DNA from: Methylobacterium sp. R2-1
GTDB taxonomy: Bacteria; Pseudomonadota; Alphaproteobacteria; Rhizobiales; Beijerinckiaceae
Length of the DNA: 64,000 nucleotides
NCBI RefSeq assembly: GCF_014191355.1
Contig: NZ_JACHWM010000006.1
Coordinates: 124,001 to 188,000 of the forward strand
Direction of reading: 5' to 3'
Shown here: in pieces, positions 25,071-33,883 of the stretch
Layout: the number at the start of each line of letters is the position of its first letter
Numbering within the stretch: the stretch's first letter is position 1
Translations under genes and position numbers: made by a program
Notes under the pieces: generated by a model
Told to the model about the DNA's origin: nothing
Seen by the model: the letters and a program-made list of their open reading frames with translations, nothing else
Databases searched by the model: none

Positions 25071-27709
25071 TTGACCCGCGCGCCTTGGCGCTGCGGACGG
25101 TTCGCCAGGAATTCCATCAGACGCGCGGCGTCGCTGTTGTCGTTGCTGGGACCGCTCGGCGCCGTGGTGCGGTTGTAGGTTGCCGCGGCAGGGGCGTAGG
25201 AGCCTTCGCCCGCAATAGCCGCGAGACGGTTGAGCGGCCCTGCCTGTCCGGTGCCGAGCGCCCGATCGATCAGACGGTTTGAGACCGCCGGAGAGCGGAG
25301 GATCTGGCTTGCCACACGGCCGCCCGCCAAGGCGCCCACCGCAGGCAGGGCGGCAGCCGAGGCGTAGGGGGCGAGGACGGGGGCGAACTGATTGATGCCT
25401 ATGGCCGCGCCGCCTGCCGCTCCGGCAAGCTGCCCCACCTTTACGACCTTGCCGAACGTCGTATCCGGAGCCGCGCCGCCGCCCCTCTGCGGCCCGAAAG
25501 TGCCGGCGATCCGCGCAAGCTCCGCGAGATCCCCGCCGCGCCCGTAGGCCATCCCGTCCGTTGCCCGGCCGACAGCCGAGCGCAGAGCCGTCGCGTCGAT
25601 GTTGCCCGACGTATCGTCAATCAGCGGCTCAATGACCTTCAGAGCGCGATACTGCGTGCGGGCCTGCCGCAGCTCGCCGGCAAGCTCCGGCCCGACCGAG
25701 CGCTCTAGAGCATCGTCCAAGGCGCTCCGAACCTGCCGGGCGAAGTGCGCGAGGGTCGGATCGCCGCCGTCCTGCATCAGGCTCAGTGTCGAGCCCTTGC
25801 GCGTGAGCACCTGATAGGCCGAGCCCTCCATCTCGCCGAGGGTGCCGAACTTCGGAAGAATGCCGTCGCGCACGAGCTTCTGAAACTGCGCAAGTTTGTC
25901 TCGCGGCAGGGCTTCCGCAGCCTGCCCCATGATGTTGCCGAGCGCCCCGGAAAGCTCGTCGTCGGCCCGCACCCACGAGTCCTTGGCGACGTGATCGAAC
26001 ACCTTGCCTATGCGGTCACGAGCGGTCTGCATGACGGTGGGCGTGATGCGCGCGGCATCCTCGCCGATGACCTGTGCCACTCCGCGGTTGAGCGCACCTT
26101 GCTTGGCTGCGTCGATGCCGCCGTAACCCATGCCGGGGATCTTAGAGAGAGCGGCATCAGCGCCGCGGACAAGCGGGCTGTTCGAGATTTCGGCCGCCCG
26201 CACCGGGAAGCCCCGATCCTGCGCCGCGCGGGCGAGCTGCGCCAATTCAGGGGAGGTTGCGCCGGTCAGGCGGTTAGTCACGCCTCCGATAGCCGCGCCG
26301 GCAGCGGGCAGGCCGCCGCCGATGCCGCCCCCAACCATTGCTCCCATCAGCGCGTTGTCGCCTATGTCACCGCCGGTCAGCCCCGTATTGATCGCGCCGC
26401 CGAAGCCGCCCGCCGCAGCGCCCGCCACCGCGCGAGAGGCGATGCGAGTTGCCAGTGCCGCCGCACCCGTGCCCTGCCCCGCCGCACCCGTCACGAACTG
26501 CCCCGCCGCTGCGAGAGGCGCCGCAGCGCGCGTGCCGCCCACGGCGTTCAGGAGCGCGTTGCCGCCCGCGCCAAGCGCCGCACCGCCGAGGGCCGTCGCC
26601 GCGATCGTCGTCGGGATCGAGCCGCCCAGCTCCGTCGCGAGCGCTGTGCCGGGGTTCTCCTGCCGGAAGCGATCCTGTGCCCCGCCGAAAGCCGCCCGCG
26701 CCTGAGTGTAGAGGTTGCCGAGATCCCCGCCGTTCGTCAGCTTCTCTTTCAGCGCCGCCGCACCGGCCGCGAGAGGGATGCCGGCGCCGAGCAGGGCGCC
26801 GTTGGCGAGATTGTTGAACCCCGACCACAGCCCCGACGTGTTGTCCGTGAGCGGCTTGCCGGCGACGACGAGGGCGCCCGTATTGCCATCCACGATCCCG
26901 TCAGGGCTTTGCAGCGGCATTGCAGGGGCGCCAGAGGCCGGCGCGGGCTGAGCGGTGCGCGTGGCCGGCTCGGCGGCTTTGCCGGTCCCAGGTGCCATGT
27001 AGAGGCCGAGCAAGGCATCGTCGGACAGGCCGCCGCCCCCGGCCGGGAGCGCGGACACCGTAACCGACGGCTTCGCGCCTGTTGCCTTCGCGGTGCCGCT
27101 CGCCTTGGCTGGCTTGCCGACGCCGTAGAGCGCCAGAAGATCATCATCCGACGTGTCGGGCATCCCAGAGGCTTTCGATGTCGAGGGCGAGGCCGGGCCG
27201 CGCGGCATGATGCCGGCCTCCTCCAAGGTCGCAGGCACGCCCGGCTCCGGCGGGGCGAGTAGGGCCGGGCGCCTCGATGCCGCGCCGTTCGGCTTGAGGA
27301 AGGTGTGCGCGCCGATGTCCTGTCCTTCGCCCTGCGCCCACCGCGGCAGGCGGCCGGATCGATTGAGCACGGTGCGCTTGTTGAGGAAGTGCGTCGCGCC
27401 GTCGGTCGGATCTGGGACAGCGCCCGCGAGCACGTCATCGACGGTCTGCGCCGCCTCGCGGTACTGCCGCGAGTTCGGAGACAGGCCCATCAGCTCGCCG
27501 CGGCGCGTGCTCCACGGCTCGAACTGGCTTGGAGCGAACACCACTCCGGAAACGTCGCTCGGGTAGCCGTCGGCTGCCATCCGGTTGAGGATGACGTGCG
27601 CAACCGCGGCCTGCCCGCGTGGGATCTGACCGTTTGCCTCGCCGTAAACGGTGCGGATCAGCAAATCGCGGTCGCGCTCGGAAATGCCCTGCGCGCTACT
27701 GTCCGCCAT
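25067..27709 (-). CDS. Phage ejection-like protein with SleB-type hydrolase domain
   Basis: This 880-residue protein starts with a cell-wall hydrolase domain of the SleB/Hydrolase_2 type (about residues 10-120: LLIRTVYGEANGQIPRGQAAVAHVI, then FEPWSTRRGE). The Glu in YGEANGQ is the expected catalytic acid. A long disordered Ala/Pro/Ser linker with repeated DDLLALYG / DDALLGLYMA motifs follows. Then come Gly/Ala-rich hydrophobic segments (NALMGAMVGGGIGGGLPAAG) and a helical region. This is the build of large podovirus-type internal or ejection proteins that open peptidoglycan and line the DNA channel. It is the last gene of the coupled minus-strand cluster. Confidence 0.75.
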   Translation of the reverse strand: MADSSAQGISERDRDLLIRTVYGEANGQIPRGQAAVAHVILNRMAADGYPSDVSGVVFAPSQFEPWSTRRGELMGLSPNSRQYREAAQTVDDVLAGAVPDPTDGATHFLNKRTVLNRSGRLPRWAQGEGQDIGAHTFLKPNGAASRRPALLAPPEPGVPATLEEAGIMPRGPASPSTSKASGMPDTSDDDLLALYGVGKPAKASGTAKATGAKPSVTVSALPAGGGGLSDDALLGLYMAPGTGKAAEPATRTAQPAPASGAPAMPLQSPDGIVDGNTGALVVAGKPLTDNTSGLWSGFNNLANGALLGAGIPLAAGAAALKEKLTNGGDLGNLYTQARAAFGGAQDRFRQENPGTALATELGGSIPTTIAATALGGAALGAGGNALLNAVGGTRAAAPLAAAGQFVTGAAGQGTGAAALATRIASRAVAGAAAGGFGGAINTGLTGGDIGDNALMGAMVGGGIGGGLPAAGAAIGGVTNRLTGATSPELAQLARAAQDRGFPVRAAEISNSPLVRGADAALSKIPGMGYGGIDAAKQGALNRGVAQVIGEDAARITPTVMQTARDRIGKVFDHVAKDSWVRADDELSGALGNIMGQAAEALPRDKLAQFQKLVRDGILPKFGTLGEMEGSAYQVLTRKGSTLSLMQDGGDPTLAHFARQVRSALDDALERSVGPELAGELRQARTQYRALKVIEPLIDDTSGNIDATALRSAVGRATDGMAYGRGGDLAELARIAGTFGPQRGGGAAPDTTFGKVVKVGQLAGAAGGAAIGINQFAPVLAPYASAAALPAVGALAGGRVASQILRSPAVSNRLIDRALGTGQAGPLNRLAAIAGEGSYAPAAATYNRTTAPSGPSNDNSDAARLMEFLANRPQRQGARVN

Positions 27710-28994
27710 TGGTCAGCCCCAGGTCGTGCGCCGAGCGCAGGGAGCGGATGAATTTCTTGTAGGCAGGCCCGTCCTTCGGCCCGAGGCTGTCGAGCAGTTT
27801 TTGCTTCTCGGCCGGGGTGCGGAGATCGAAGCTGTAGGCGCGCGGGTCTTGCTCGCCCGCGAAGGTCGCGGCGTGCTGCGCGTAGCCGGCGCCGTTGTCC
27901 TGGCCGCGATAGGACCGGGCCTGTGCCTGCTGAAGCCGCTTCTGACCGATCTGCGCCCGCACGAGGTTGATGGCCGCCGGCTGCGAGATCTCGCCGATGT
28001 CGGGCGTGGTGGGAGCACCAGCGCCGGGAGCCTGCCCCGGAACCGGGTTGAGCGTGCCCGCCTTGGCCGCGCTGTTGAGGTAGGCGGTCGCCTCGTCCAG
28101 ATCCTCGATTTTCTTCAGGTCCACGCCCGGCAGGCGCCCGAGCCCGGCCGAGTTGAGGAACGATGCGATCCGCTTCCGTCCGGCGGTGCCGGGGCCAGTG
28201 CCCTCGCTGCCGAGGCCCTGAAGGCTGCCGAGCGCGGCCGACAGGTTCGCCAGTTCGGGGGCTGAGTTCGTCGCCGCCTGAAGGTCGCGCACGTACTGAT
28301 CCGCGCCGCCCTCCGCGACACGGGCCTGCCCCAGGCCGGGGGCCGTCGGCGTGAAGCCGGCCGGAGCCATACCGCCCGCCCCGCCACCAGCGCCGGCTTG
28401 TGCCCCGCCAAGGGGCACCGTGCGAGCGTTGCCGTACCGATCGGTCAGGCCGCTGTTCTGCACGGTGCCGGGCTGGCCGTTCTGGAAGATCGGCACGCGG
28501 GCCGCCTTGTCCTGCGGCGTGAGGGTCTTTGGCGAAACCGCCATAGGACGAACACCCATCGTCGGCGAGACGGTGCGGGTCAGCACGTTGTCGCCGAGGT
28601 CTTGCACGTCGGGCGTGCCATAGGCTGCTGAGAAGTTGGTCCGCGCGTCCTGCAAGTTGCCCAAATGGGTATTGAGGTAGCTCCGGAAGCCGGTCGGATT
28701 GGCACGCAGTCCTTCAAGCTGTTGCGTGAAATGCTGCGCCTGATCCTTGGGGATTGCGCCGATGGCGACGAGATCGCCGAGAGCACGGTGCGCATCGTCA
28801 ACCGTTGAGTTCGGGTTTGCCGCGAGGGAGCCGACAGACTGATGCAGCCTGTCGAGGCGGCGCATTTCAAGGGCGAATTGGTCCGCCTCTACGGCCGTAG
28901 CCAAACGGCTAGCACCCCCTAATGCCAACAGTCGGTTTTCAACCGACTCCTGCTGGGGCAGCTTGTAAATGGAGGTATCAAAGCCTGCCGACAC
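27696..28994 (-). CDS. Phage internal virion-like structural protein
   Basis: I chose GTG 28994 because GGAGG lies 5 bases upstream; ATG 29006 in the same frame lacks a ribosome site. The ~432-residue product is helical at the N-terminus (YKLPQQESVENRLLALGG). It has a central Gly/Ala/Pro-rich low-complexity part (AGAGGGAGGMAPAGF) and a C-terminal stretch YSFDLRTPAEKQKLLDSLG. Its stop overlaps the hydrolase gene start. Size, order and composition fit internal virion/ejection proteins of podoviruses, but no clear family hallmark is visible. Confidence 0.6.
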   Translation of the reverse strand: MSAGFDTSIYKLPQQESVENRLLALGGASRLATAVEADQFALEMRRLDRLHQSVGSLAANPNSTVDDAHRALGDLVAIGAIPKDQAQHFTQQLEGLRANPTGFRSYLNTHLGNLQDARTNFSAAYGTPDVQDLGDNVLTRTVSPTMGVRPMAVSPKTLTPQDKAARVPIFQNGQPGTVQNSGLTDRYGNARTVPLGGAQAGAGGGAGGMAPAGFTPTAPGLGQARVAEGGADQYVRDLQAATNSAPELANLSAALGSLQGLGSEGTGPGTAGRKRIASFLNSAGLGRLPGVDLKKIEDLDEATAYLNSAAKAGTLNPVPGQAPGAGAPTTPDIGEISQPAAINLVRAQIGQKRLQQAQARSYRGQDNGAGYAQHAATFAGEQDPRAYSFDLRTPAEKQKLLDSLGPKDGPAYKKFIRSLRSAHDLGLTNGGQ

Positions 28995-29151
28995 GGGAGC
29001 CTCCATTGTCAACCGCTGCGTTGATGCGGGTCGCGTCGGTTTCGCGGACGACAGGCGGGAGCGGCACCGCCGCGCCCTCGACCTCGCGCGCAGCATCCAT
29101 GGCCGGGCGTTGCTCAGTGCCGGCGGACAAGGGCGCGGCGCCGCTCTTCAT
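28978..29151 (-). CDS. Small phage-cluster protein, 57 residues
   Basis: ATG 29151 overlaps the upstream stop by 4 bases (ATGA) and the frame continues to TGA 28978, overlapping the start of the next gene. The product (MKSGAAPLSAGTEQRP, later VPLPPVVRETDATRINAAV) is polar and likely disordered. Coupled overlaps at both ends are the main support. Confidence 0.5.
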   Translation of the reverse strand: MKSGAAPLSAGTEQRPAMDAAREVEGAAVPLPPVVRETDATRINAAVDNGGSRVGRL

Positions 29152-29492
29152 TTCTTCCCCGCCTTGCCGCTCTTATCGAACTCGTCGTTGAACTGGGGGG
29201 AGAATGCTGCCCCCGAAGACTGGCCTGCCGGCTTGTCGGCCGAGCCCTTGTCCTTGCCATCATCCGGCTTGGTCCGGGACTCCCGCAACTTCGCCTCGGC
29301 TGCATCAGCGCGCTTGCGCTCGGCATCGAGTTGGGAGCGGAAAGTATAGGCTTGCGCGAGATTGTTTGCCTCGCGAGCCTGCGCCTCTTGCAACATCTGA
29401 GAGAGCGCGGCTTGCGCAGGGTCGGGCTGCTGCTGAGCTGCGGCCGGGAAACAAACCGCGACGACAAACACCGAGATAATGATGCGCTTCAT
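29148..29492 (-). CDS. Small exported coiled-coil protein of phage-like cluster
   Basis: The 114-residue product begins with a Sec signal peptide (MKRIIISVFVVAVCFPAAA, cleavage before QQQ). The mature part is a helix with heptad character (ALSQMLQEAQAREANNLA, then FRSQLDAERKRADAAEAKL), followed by a charged, disordered tail ending SGKAGKK. It lies between tail-fibre-like and internal-virion-like genes. A spanin-like or virion-associated envelope role is possible but unproven. Confidence 0.65.
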   Translation of the reverse strand: MKRIIISVFVVAVCFPAAAQQQPDPAQAALSQMLQEAQAREANNLAQAYTFRSQLDAERKRADAAEAKLRESRTKPDDGKDKGSADKPAGQSSGAAFSPQFNDEFDKSGKAGKK

Positions 29493-29501
29493 TTTGACCT
29501 C

Positions 29502-31133
29502 TCAACAGCGCGTGACGATGCCGCCGACGACCTGGATATTGCTGGAGAACGAACCCGTGCAGGACACGCCCTGCACACCGCTGGCGAAGTAAGATCCCGT
29601 CGAGACGTTGCCGCTCGCTGTCAGCGTGCCGTTCATGGTCAGGTTGCCGCCCGCATCGACACGGAAGGTCTGCGCCGCCGGGTCTGTCGTCGGTGAAAGC
29701 AGGATGGAGTTAAGCCCAGCGCTGTAGCTCATGCACATGGCCGCGCCGTTATAGCAGACCTGCTGGCCGCCCTTGAAGTATGCGGCAATGGGCATGGCGT
29801 CCTGCGAGAAGTCTAAGCCGACTCGGTGGTTGCCCGTTGCCTTGATAAGCGTATGGGCTGAATTTGCCATGTAGAAGTCAATATCTTGATTGTACGTTCC
29901 TCCGGGTCCGTCCTGAAAGAACAGGCCGTAATGGGCCATTGCTCCGCGGCCCGTCCACGCGCCGGGAGTGGTGACAGTGCCGATATCGCGGTCTGCTTCG
30001 CACGTCGGCCCATCTGTACAGGTCACGCGAAATCTCTGGCCCGCGAAATCAATAAACGCAATCTTGTGGTCGAAACGCCCCCTGCCATCTAAGTCGCTCA
30101 CCCATGTGAACTTCTTTCCAGATGACGTCAGAGTACCGCCATAATGGTAGGTCTCAGGGTTTCCGAAGTAATGCACAGCAAGATTCGGAAAAGGGTTGAT
30201 GCCACTATAAAACACCCACGCCGAGGTGCAGTTGTATTGCTGCCCTGGTGCCGGATCACCTCCGACAACGCATTCGGTGTTGAAGTTGCTGTGATCCAGC
30301 TCTATGCCATACGTCTGGATCTGCTTAGAATTTGGTGAAATCACTGTATCAATGTTGAGCCCCCAGTAGGTCGGGGGCTGCTCGCCATTAGGTCCGGGGC
30401 GCTGGTGACCGGAAATCAGAATGCCTGTCGTGTTGGGGGACAGCGCATTGGACGGGTTGGCCTGCGAAACCGGACCGCCGACGACATCCATATTGATGAA
30501 GGAGCCGCTGACCTGCTGCTGAATGGCGCCGTCACCCCGGCCGTTGATGAGGTGGTACGAGCCGCCCCGCGTGAAGGGGACGCCTTCCGTGTTGGACGGG
30601 GGGTATCTGTCGTTGCTCGAAGCCGTTCCGCGCGTCGCGTGAACGGGGATCGCGGAGGAGGAGGTCGCAGAAAACACGCCGAGGCAGCTCGGAACCCACG
30701 TCGCGGTGTTGTCGCCCGTCCACTTGCCGCTGGTGGAAAGGCAGGCGACAGGATCGGTCTGCCGCAATAGGCCGGTGATGATGGGGCTTTCGCGGGTGAT
30801 GCGATCAGCGAACAGCTTCGCCAGAGTTCCCGACGCGGCCGAGCTATTTGGCACGACCGTCTGGGACGACAAGTCCGGCGCCTGCGAGGGAGCGAGTTTG
30901 CCGTCCGGGCCGAGTTCAGCGAACCCGCCTGCCCGCCCCCGCGCGTCGTTGAACGTCAGGAGCACGTCGCGAATGTTCGCGGCCGTGATCTGCCCGCGAT
31001 TGTTGGTTGGCAGCAGCGCGTTGATCTTGGAAGTAAGATCGCCTTGCGACTGAGCCAGGGCCGGTGCGGCCGAGAAGCAGGCAGCCGCGATTGCAGCGGC
31101 GCGGGCGGTGCCGAACATCGAGCCGCGCCCCAT
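29502..31133 (-). CDS. Exported phage tail-fibre-like protein
   Basis: ATG 31133 overlaps the upstream TGA; the true start could be ATG 31118, directly before the signal peptide (MFGTARAAAIAAACFSAAPA, cleavage after LAQ or ALA). The mature N-terminus (INALLPTNNRGQITAANIRDVLLTFND) matches the virion-attachment-like start of many phage tail fibres. The middle is beta-rich, and the C-terminus has NLTMNGTLTASGNVSTGSYF, a repeat type often found before trimeric tail tips. Several Cys (VSCTGS, VTRC) fit oxidation in the periplasm. As with the protein at 5310, a Sec leader on a tail fibre is unexpected. Confidence 0.7.
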   Translation of the reverse strand: MGRGSMFGTARAAAIAAACFSAAPALAQSQGDLTSKINALLPTNNRGQITAANIRDVLLTFNDARGRAGGFAELGPDGKLAPSQAPDLSSQTVVPNSSAASGTLAKLFADRITRESPIITGLLRQTDPVACLSTSGKWTGDNTATWVPSCLGVFSATSSSAIPVHATRGTASSNDRYPPSNTEGVPFTRGGSYHLINGRGDGAIQQQVSGSFINMDVVGGPVSQANPSNALSPNTTGILISGHQRPGPNGEQPPTYWGLNIDTVISPNSKQIQTYGIELDHSNFNTECVVGGDPAPGQQYNCTSAWVFYSGINPFPNLAVHYFGNPETYHYGGTLTSSGKKFTWVSDLDGRGRFDHKIAFIDFAGQRFRVTCTDGPTCEADRDIGTVTTPGAWTGRGAMAHYGLFFQDGPGGTYNQDIDFYMANSAHTLIKATGNHRVGLDFSQDAMPIAAYFKGGQQVCYNGAAMCMSYSAGLNSILLSPTTDPAAQTFRVDAGGNLTMNGTLTASGNVSTGSYFASGVQGVSCTGSFSSNIQVVGGIVTRC

Positions 31134-31315
31134 CACGCGACTGCCGGAAGCGAGATAGGCGACGGCGGGGCACTGTCATTCGCGGCAACCGCGGAGCGGA
31201 TCGCGTCACGCAGATAAGCGCTGGCCGTGAGTCCCTTACCGGCCATCACGGCGTGAAAGGTCTCGGCGGTCTCGCGCTCGACGCGGACAGTGACGTGGCG
31301 ATGAAGCTTGCGCAT
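31133..31315 (-). CDS. Ribbon-helix-helix-like small DNA-binding protein
   Basis: ATG 31315 opens 60 residues. A strand with alternating basic residues (HRHVTVRVERETAETFHAVM) is followed by two helices (KGLTASAYLRDAIRSAVAAN), the CopG/Arc-like ribbon-helix-helix layout. It is the first gene of the coupled phage-like cluster, and its stop overlaps the next start. A regulator of the cluster is the natural inference. Confidence 0.65.
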   Translation of the reverse strand: MRKLHRHVTVRVERETAETFHAVMAGKGLTASAYLRDAIRSAVAANDSAPPSPISLPAVA

Positions 31316-31980
31316 TGGCGAGGCTCCGAATGAGCTATTCGCCTGTTAAATCACGGAAAAGCAGGAAGTGTTACGTGCAAATTGATCAGTGACACAGCGG
31401 GCTGTAATGGATTCGGCAATGTAATCGCGCCGATTGCCTCGCATGGCTCTAGGTGTCTGCTAGTGGCGATTCATGCAAGTGCAAAGGTACGGCGGTCTGC
31501 CGCAGCAAGCTCATGCCCGAGGATGAGCCCATCACCCGTGGGGAGCCTTCCGACGAATTTCGCATGTGCGCAGCTGACCGGCATCAAGCACCATAGCTAT
31601 GAAGCGCTATCGCGGAGCTGAAGCGCGTACCGCCCAGATCTGAAATTCGAGGGAAAAGTCGCCCGCGACAGATATGTCGGACCTGGGCAACGAACTTTCG
31701 CAGGCAGGTCCGCATGGGGTCCGCAAAAGCTGCGGGAGTGAAGCTAGGGACCGGTAAGTCCTTGTGGTAAATGGCGCGCCCGAAAGGATTCGAACCTCTG
31801 ACCCCCAGATTCGTAGTAAGAGCCTGTTCGTGTTCTGTGGTTGCCTCCCGTGCTCAAGGCGGACGAAAAACTCGTTCCCTGCCTTGTAGTTAGAGAGATG
31901 CGTGGCTAAACGACGTTCGTGGTCGTTCGCACAGGTTCGGCCCACTCAAGTCGTCATCTAGTCGTTTCGAGCGCCCCCAC
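31316..31980. other. Intergenic region at island left end
   Basis: No gene is supported here. The region holds the left copy of the 46-bp tRNA-Arg-derived repeat, and the integrase promoter should lie between 31818 and 31980. Confidence 0.5.
31772..31817. repeat. attL-like 46-bp direct repeat (partial tRNA-Arg)
   Basis: These 46 bases are identical to 44030-44075, the 3' half of tRNA-Arg(ACG) from the CCA end to just past the anticodon. No 5' half follows, so this copy is not a gene. It lies 163 bases before a tyrosine integrase. This is the classical product of site-specific integration into a tRNA anticodon loop. Confidence 0.95.
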
Positions 31981-33327
31981 ATGGCCCCCGTCAAACTCAC
32001 TGAAGCGTTCCTGAAGAAGCTCACATCCGTGGACCCTGATAACCCGGAGGCAGGCCCTAAGCCGTCGCGTTTCGTGGCTGACACCGAGCGACGCGGATTG
32101 ATGGTCAATGTGACGAAGGCGGGCACCAAGACTTTCCACGTGCGGTGGACCGACGAAAGCGGAAAGAGCCAACGAATTGCAATTCCCGGCGGTACGTGGC
32201 CTGACATGCGGGTGGAAGTGGCGCGGGAGCGTGCCTCTGACCTCCTGCACGATGTTCGGAGTAAGGGGCGTAACCTGAAGGCAGAGAAGCAGGCGAAGCG
32301 AGCAGGAGTGGCGCATGATGGCTCGCTCACCGTCAGCGACCTCATAGATGCGTGGGACCGGCTCCACCTCGCGATGAAGCGCCCCGACTACCGGCGAAAC
32401 GCCACCACGACTCTGAGGAGTGACTTGGCAGCCTACCTTGCGGCCCCGGCAACCGATCTGACACGAAAGGCGGTCGTGAGCTTGTCAGAGCAACTGCAGA
32501 CTGCCGGCAAGCGAGGCGCCGCCCGCAATATGATCGCTTACGGCTCGGCCATGTACGGGTGGGCGCTGAAAACCGGGCGCGTTGAGGCCAATCCGTTCCT
32601 CGGCGTTCCGCGTCCGGCCGCAGCCATGCCGGACCGGGTGTTAACAGACGACGAGATTGGAGCTGTGTACGCTGCCGCTGCTCTCCGCCCATATCCTTCC
32701 GGCCCATTCGCGCAGTTGCTCATGCTTACGGGCATGCGGCGGGACGAGGTTGCGGAAATGGAATGGAGCGAGCTCGACGCCGAGTTGATAGTTTGGACAG
32801 TGCCCGGCAGCCGCATGAAGAACCATAAGCGGCATGTGGTGCACCTGAGCGAACCCGCTCGCACCTTACTTCGTAAAATCCGCGACGGGGCAGCTCGATA
32901 CCCGGGGAGCAAATTCGTCTTCACGACCACCGGAAAGACGGCGTTCTCGGGCTTTAGCAATGCGAAGGAGGCGGTTGATGCAATTAGCGGCGTGTCCGCA
33001 TGGCGGTGGCACGACCTGAGGCATACGATCGCCACCCGCATGGTTGGTCTTGGCGTGCATCCTCACGTCGCCGACAAAGTGTTAGCTCACACGATGCCGG
33101 GCATTATGGGGCGGTACCAACATGCTGAGTATGAAGCTGAGCGTAGGTCTGCGTTGGATATATGGGCTGCTCACGTCCTGACATGCGCTGACAATGCCGT
33201 TCAGGCTGTCGCTGAAAGGACCGAGTCCGCCAAGCAGAATAGGAGTGCGCGTTGGTCAAAACGGTTGAAGGAAGCGCGGGCTGTCCAAAGGAATCGGGGC
33301 CATCACAATCGGTCTGTATCCGCTTGA
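31981..33327 (+). CDS. int: Tyrosine recombinase / P4-type integrase
   Basis: The 448-residue protein has a DUF4102-like N-terminal arm-binding domain (FVADTERRGLMVNVTKAGTKTFHV), a core-binding domain (about 115-205) and a catalytic domain (about 217-395). The catalytic residues are visible: Arg253 in TGMRRDE, His344 and Arg347 in HDLRH, His370 in LAHT and Tyr379 in GRYQH. This family cuts and joins DNA at tRNA genes. It lies directly beside the left att copy and reads inward. It should catalyse integration at tRNA-Arg, with excision aided by one of the AlpA-like proteins at the other end. Confidence 0.95.
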   Translation: MAPVKLTEAFLKKLTSVDPDNPEAGPKPSRFVADTERRGLMVNVTKAGTKTFHVRWTDESGKSQRIAIPGGTWPDMRVEVARERASDLLHDVRSKGRNLKAEKQAKRAGVAHDGSLTVSDLIDAWDRLHLAMKRPDYRRNATTTLRSDLAAYLAAPATDLTRKAVVSLSEQLQTAGKRGAARNMIAYGSAMYGWALKTGRVEANPFLGVPRPAAAMPDRVLTDDEIGAVYAAAALRPYPSGPFAQLLMLTGMRRDEVAEMEWSELDAELIVWTVPGSRMKNHKRHVVHLSEPARTLLRKIRDGAARYPGSKFVFTTTGKTAFSGFSNAKEAVDAISGVSAWRWHDLRHTIATRMVGLGVHPHVADKVLAHTMPGIMGRYQHAEYEAERRSALDIWAAHVLTCADNAVQAVAERTESAKQNRSARWSKRLKEARAVQRNRGHHNRSVSA

Positions 33328-33883
33328 ATCCTATGTCATGCGGAGTCCATCAGGCCGTGGATAAGCCGCGGCCGGTGAGAACACTCGTCGGCAGGCCGAT
33401 CTGAGGGCCGTCGACCCAATCCAACTCGGCCGAGGTCGAGAGCAACCCGGCCGCCACGCCTCGCATGCGCTCGCGCGAGAATGCTGAGCTGACGGGTGGC
33501 GATGATCCGCTACCTCGTCCAGGGAGCCTCACTGACCTACTCAGCGAATCCTACCCGCAGGGTGAGTTCATGGAGGGCTACGACGGTCAAATGATAGCTG
33601 ACGCCGCCCATCTCGCTGTTTCACGCATCGGACCCTGCTCAACCCGCCGACTACCGCATCGGTAGACATACGTAGGAAGGATAATCGTCTCGAACGCGAA
33701 TCGCCTCGGCTCCCTGCCAACTCGTACTTGCTGAAGCAGGTCGACTGCGCCGTATCGAGATTGAAGCGATCAAAGTATGCCCGTACCACGCGAAGCCACC
33801 TCAATGGCGACGGGGGCGAGTCTAGACCGCGCAACGCGAATCAGATTGCTAGCAGAGAGGAGCGCAACGAAAGGGCCAACAGC
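33328..33883. other. Intergenic between integrase and nuclease
   Basis: A frame opens at 33728 in phase with the nuclease, but its first ~50 residues look random. No separate gene is supported. Confidence 0.4.

Noticed and set aside
31772-31817. A second tRNA-Arg gene
   Set aside because: Only the 3' half is present; the 5' half needed for a cloverleaf is absent, so it is an att repeat.
33728-33883. Upstream start for the PLD nuclease
   Set aside because: The first ~50 residues are random-looking and basic; family-like sequence starts at GTG 33884.
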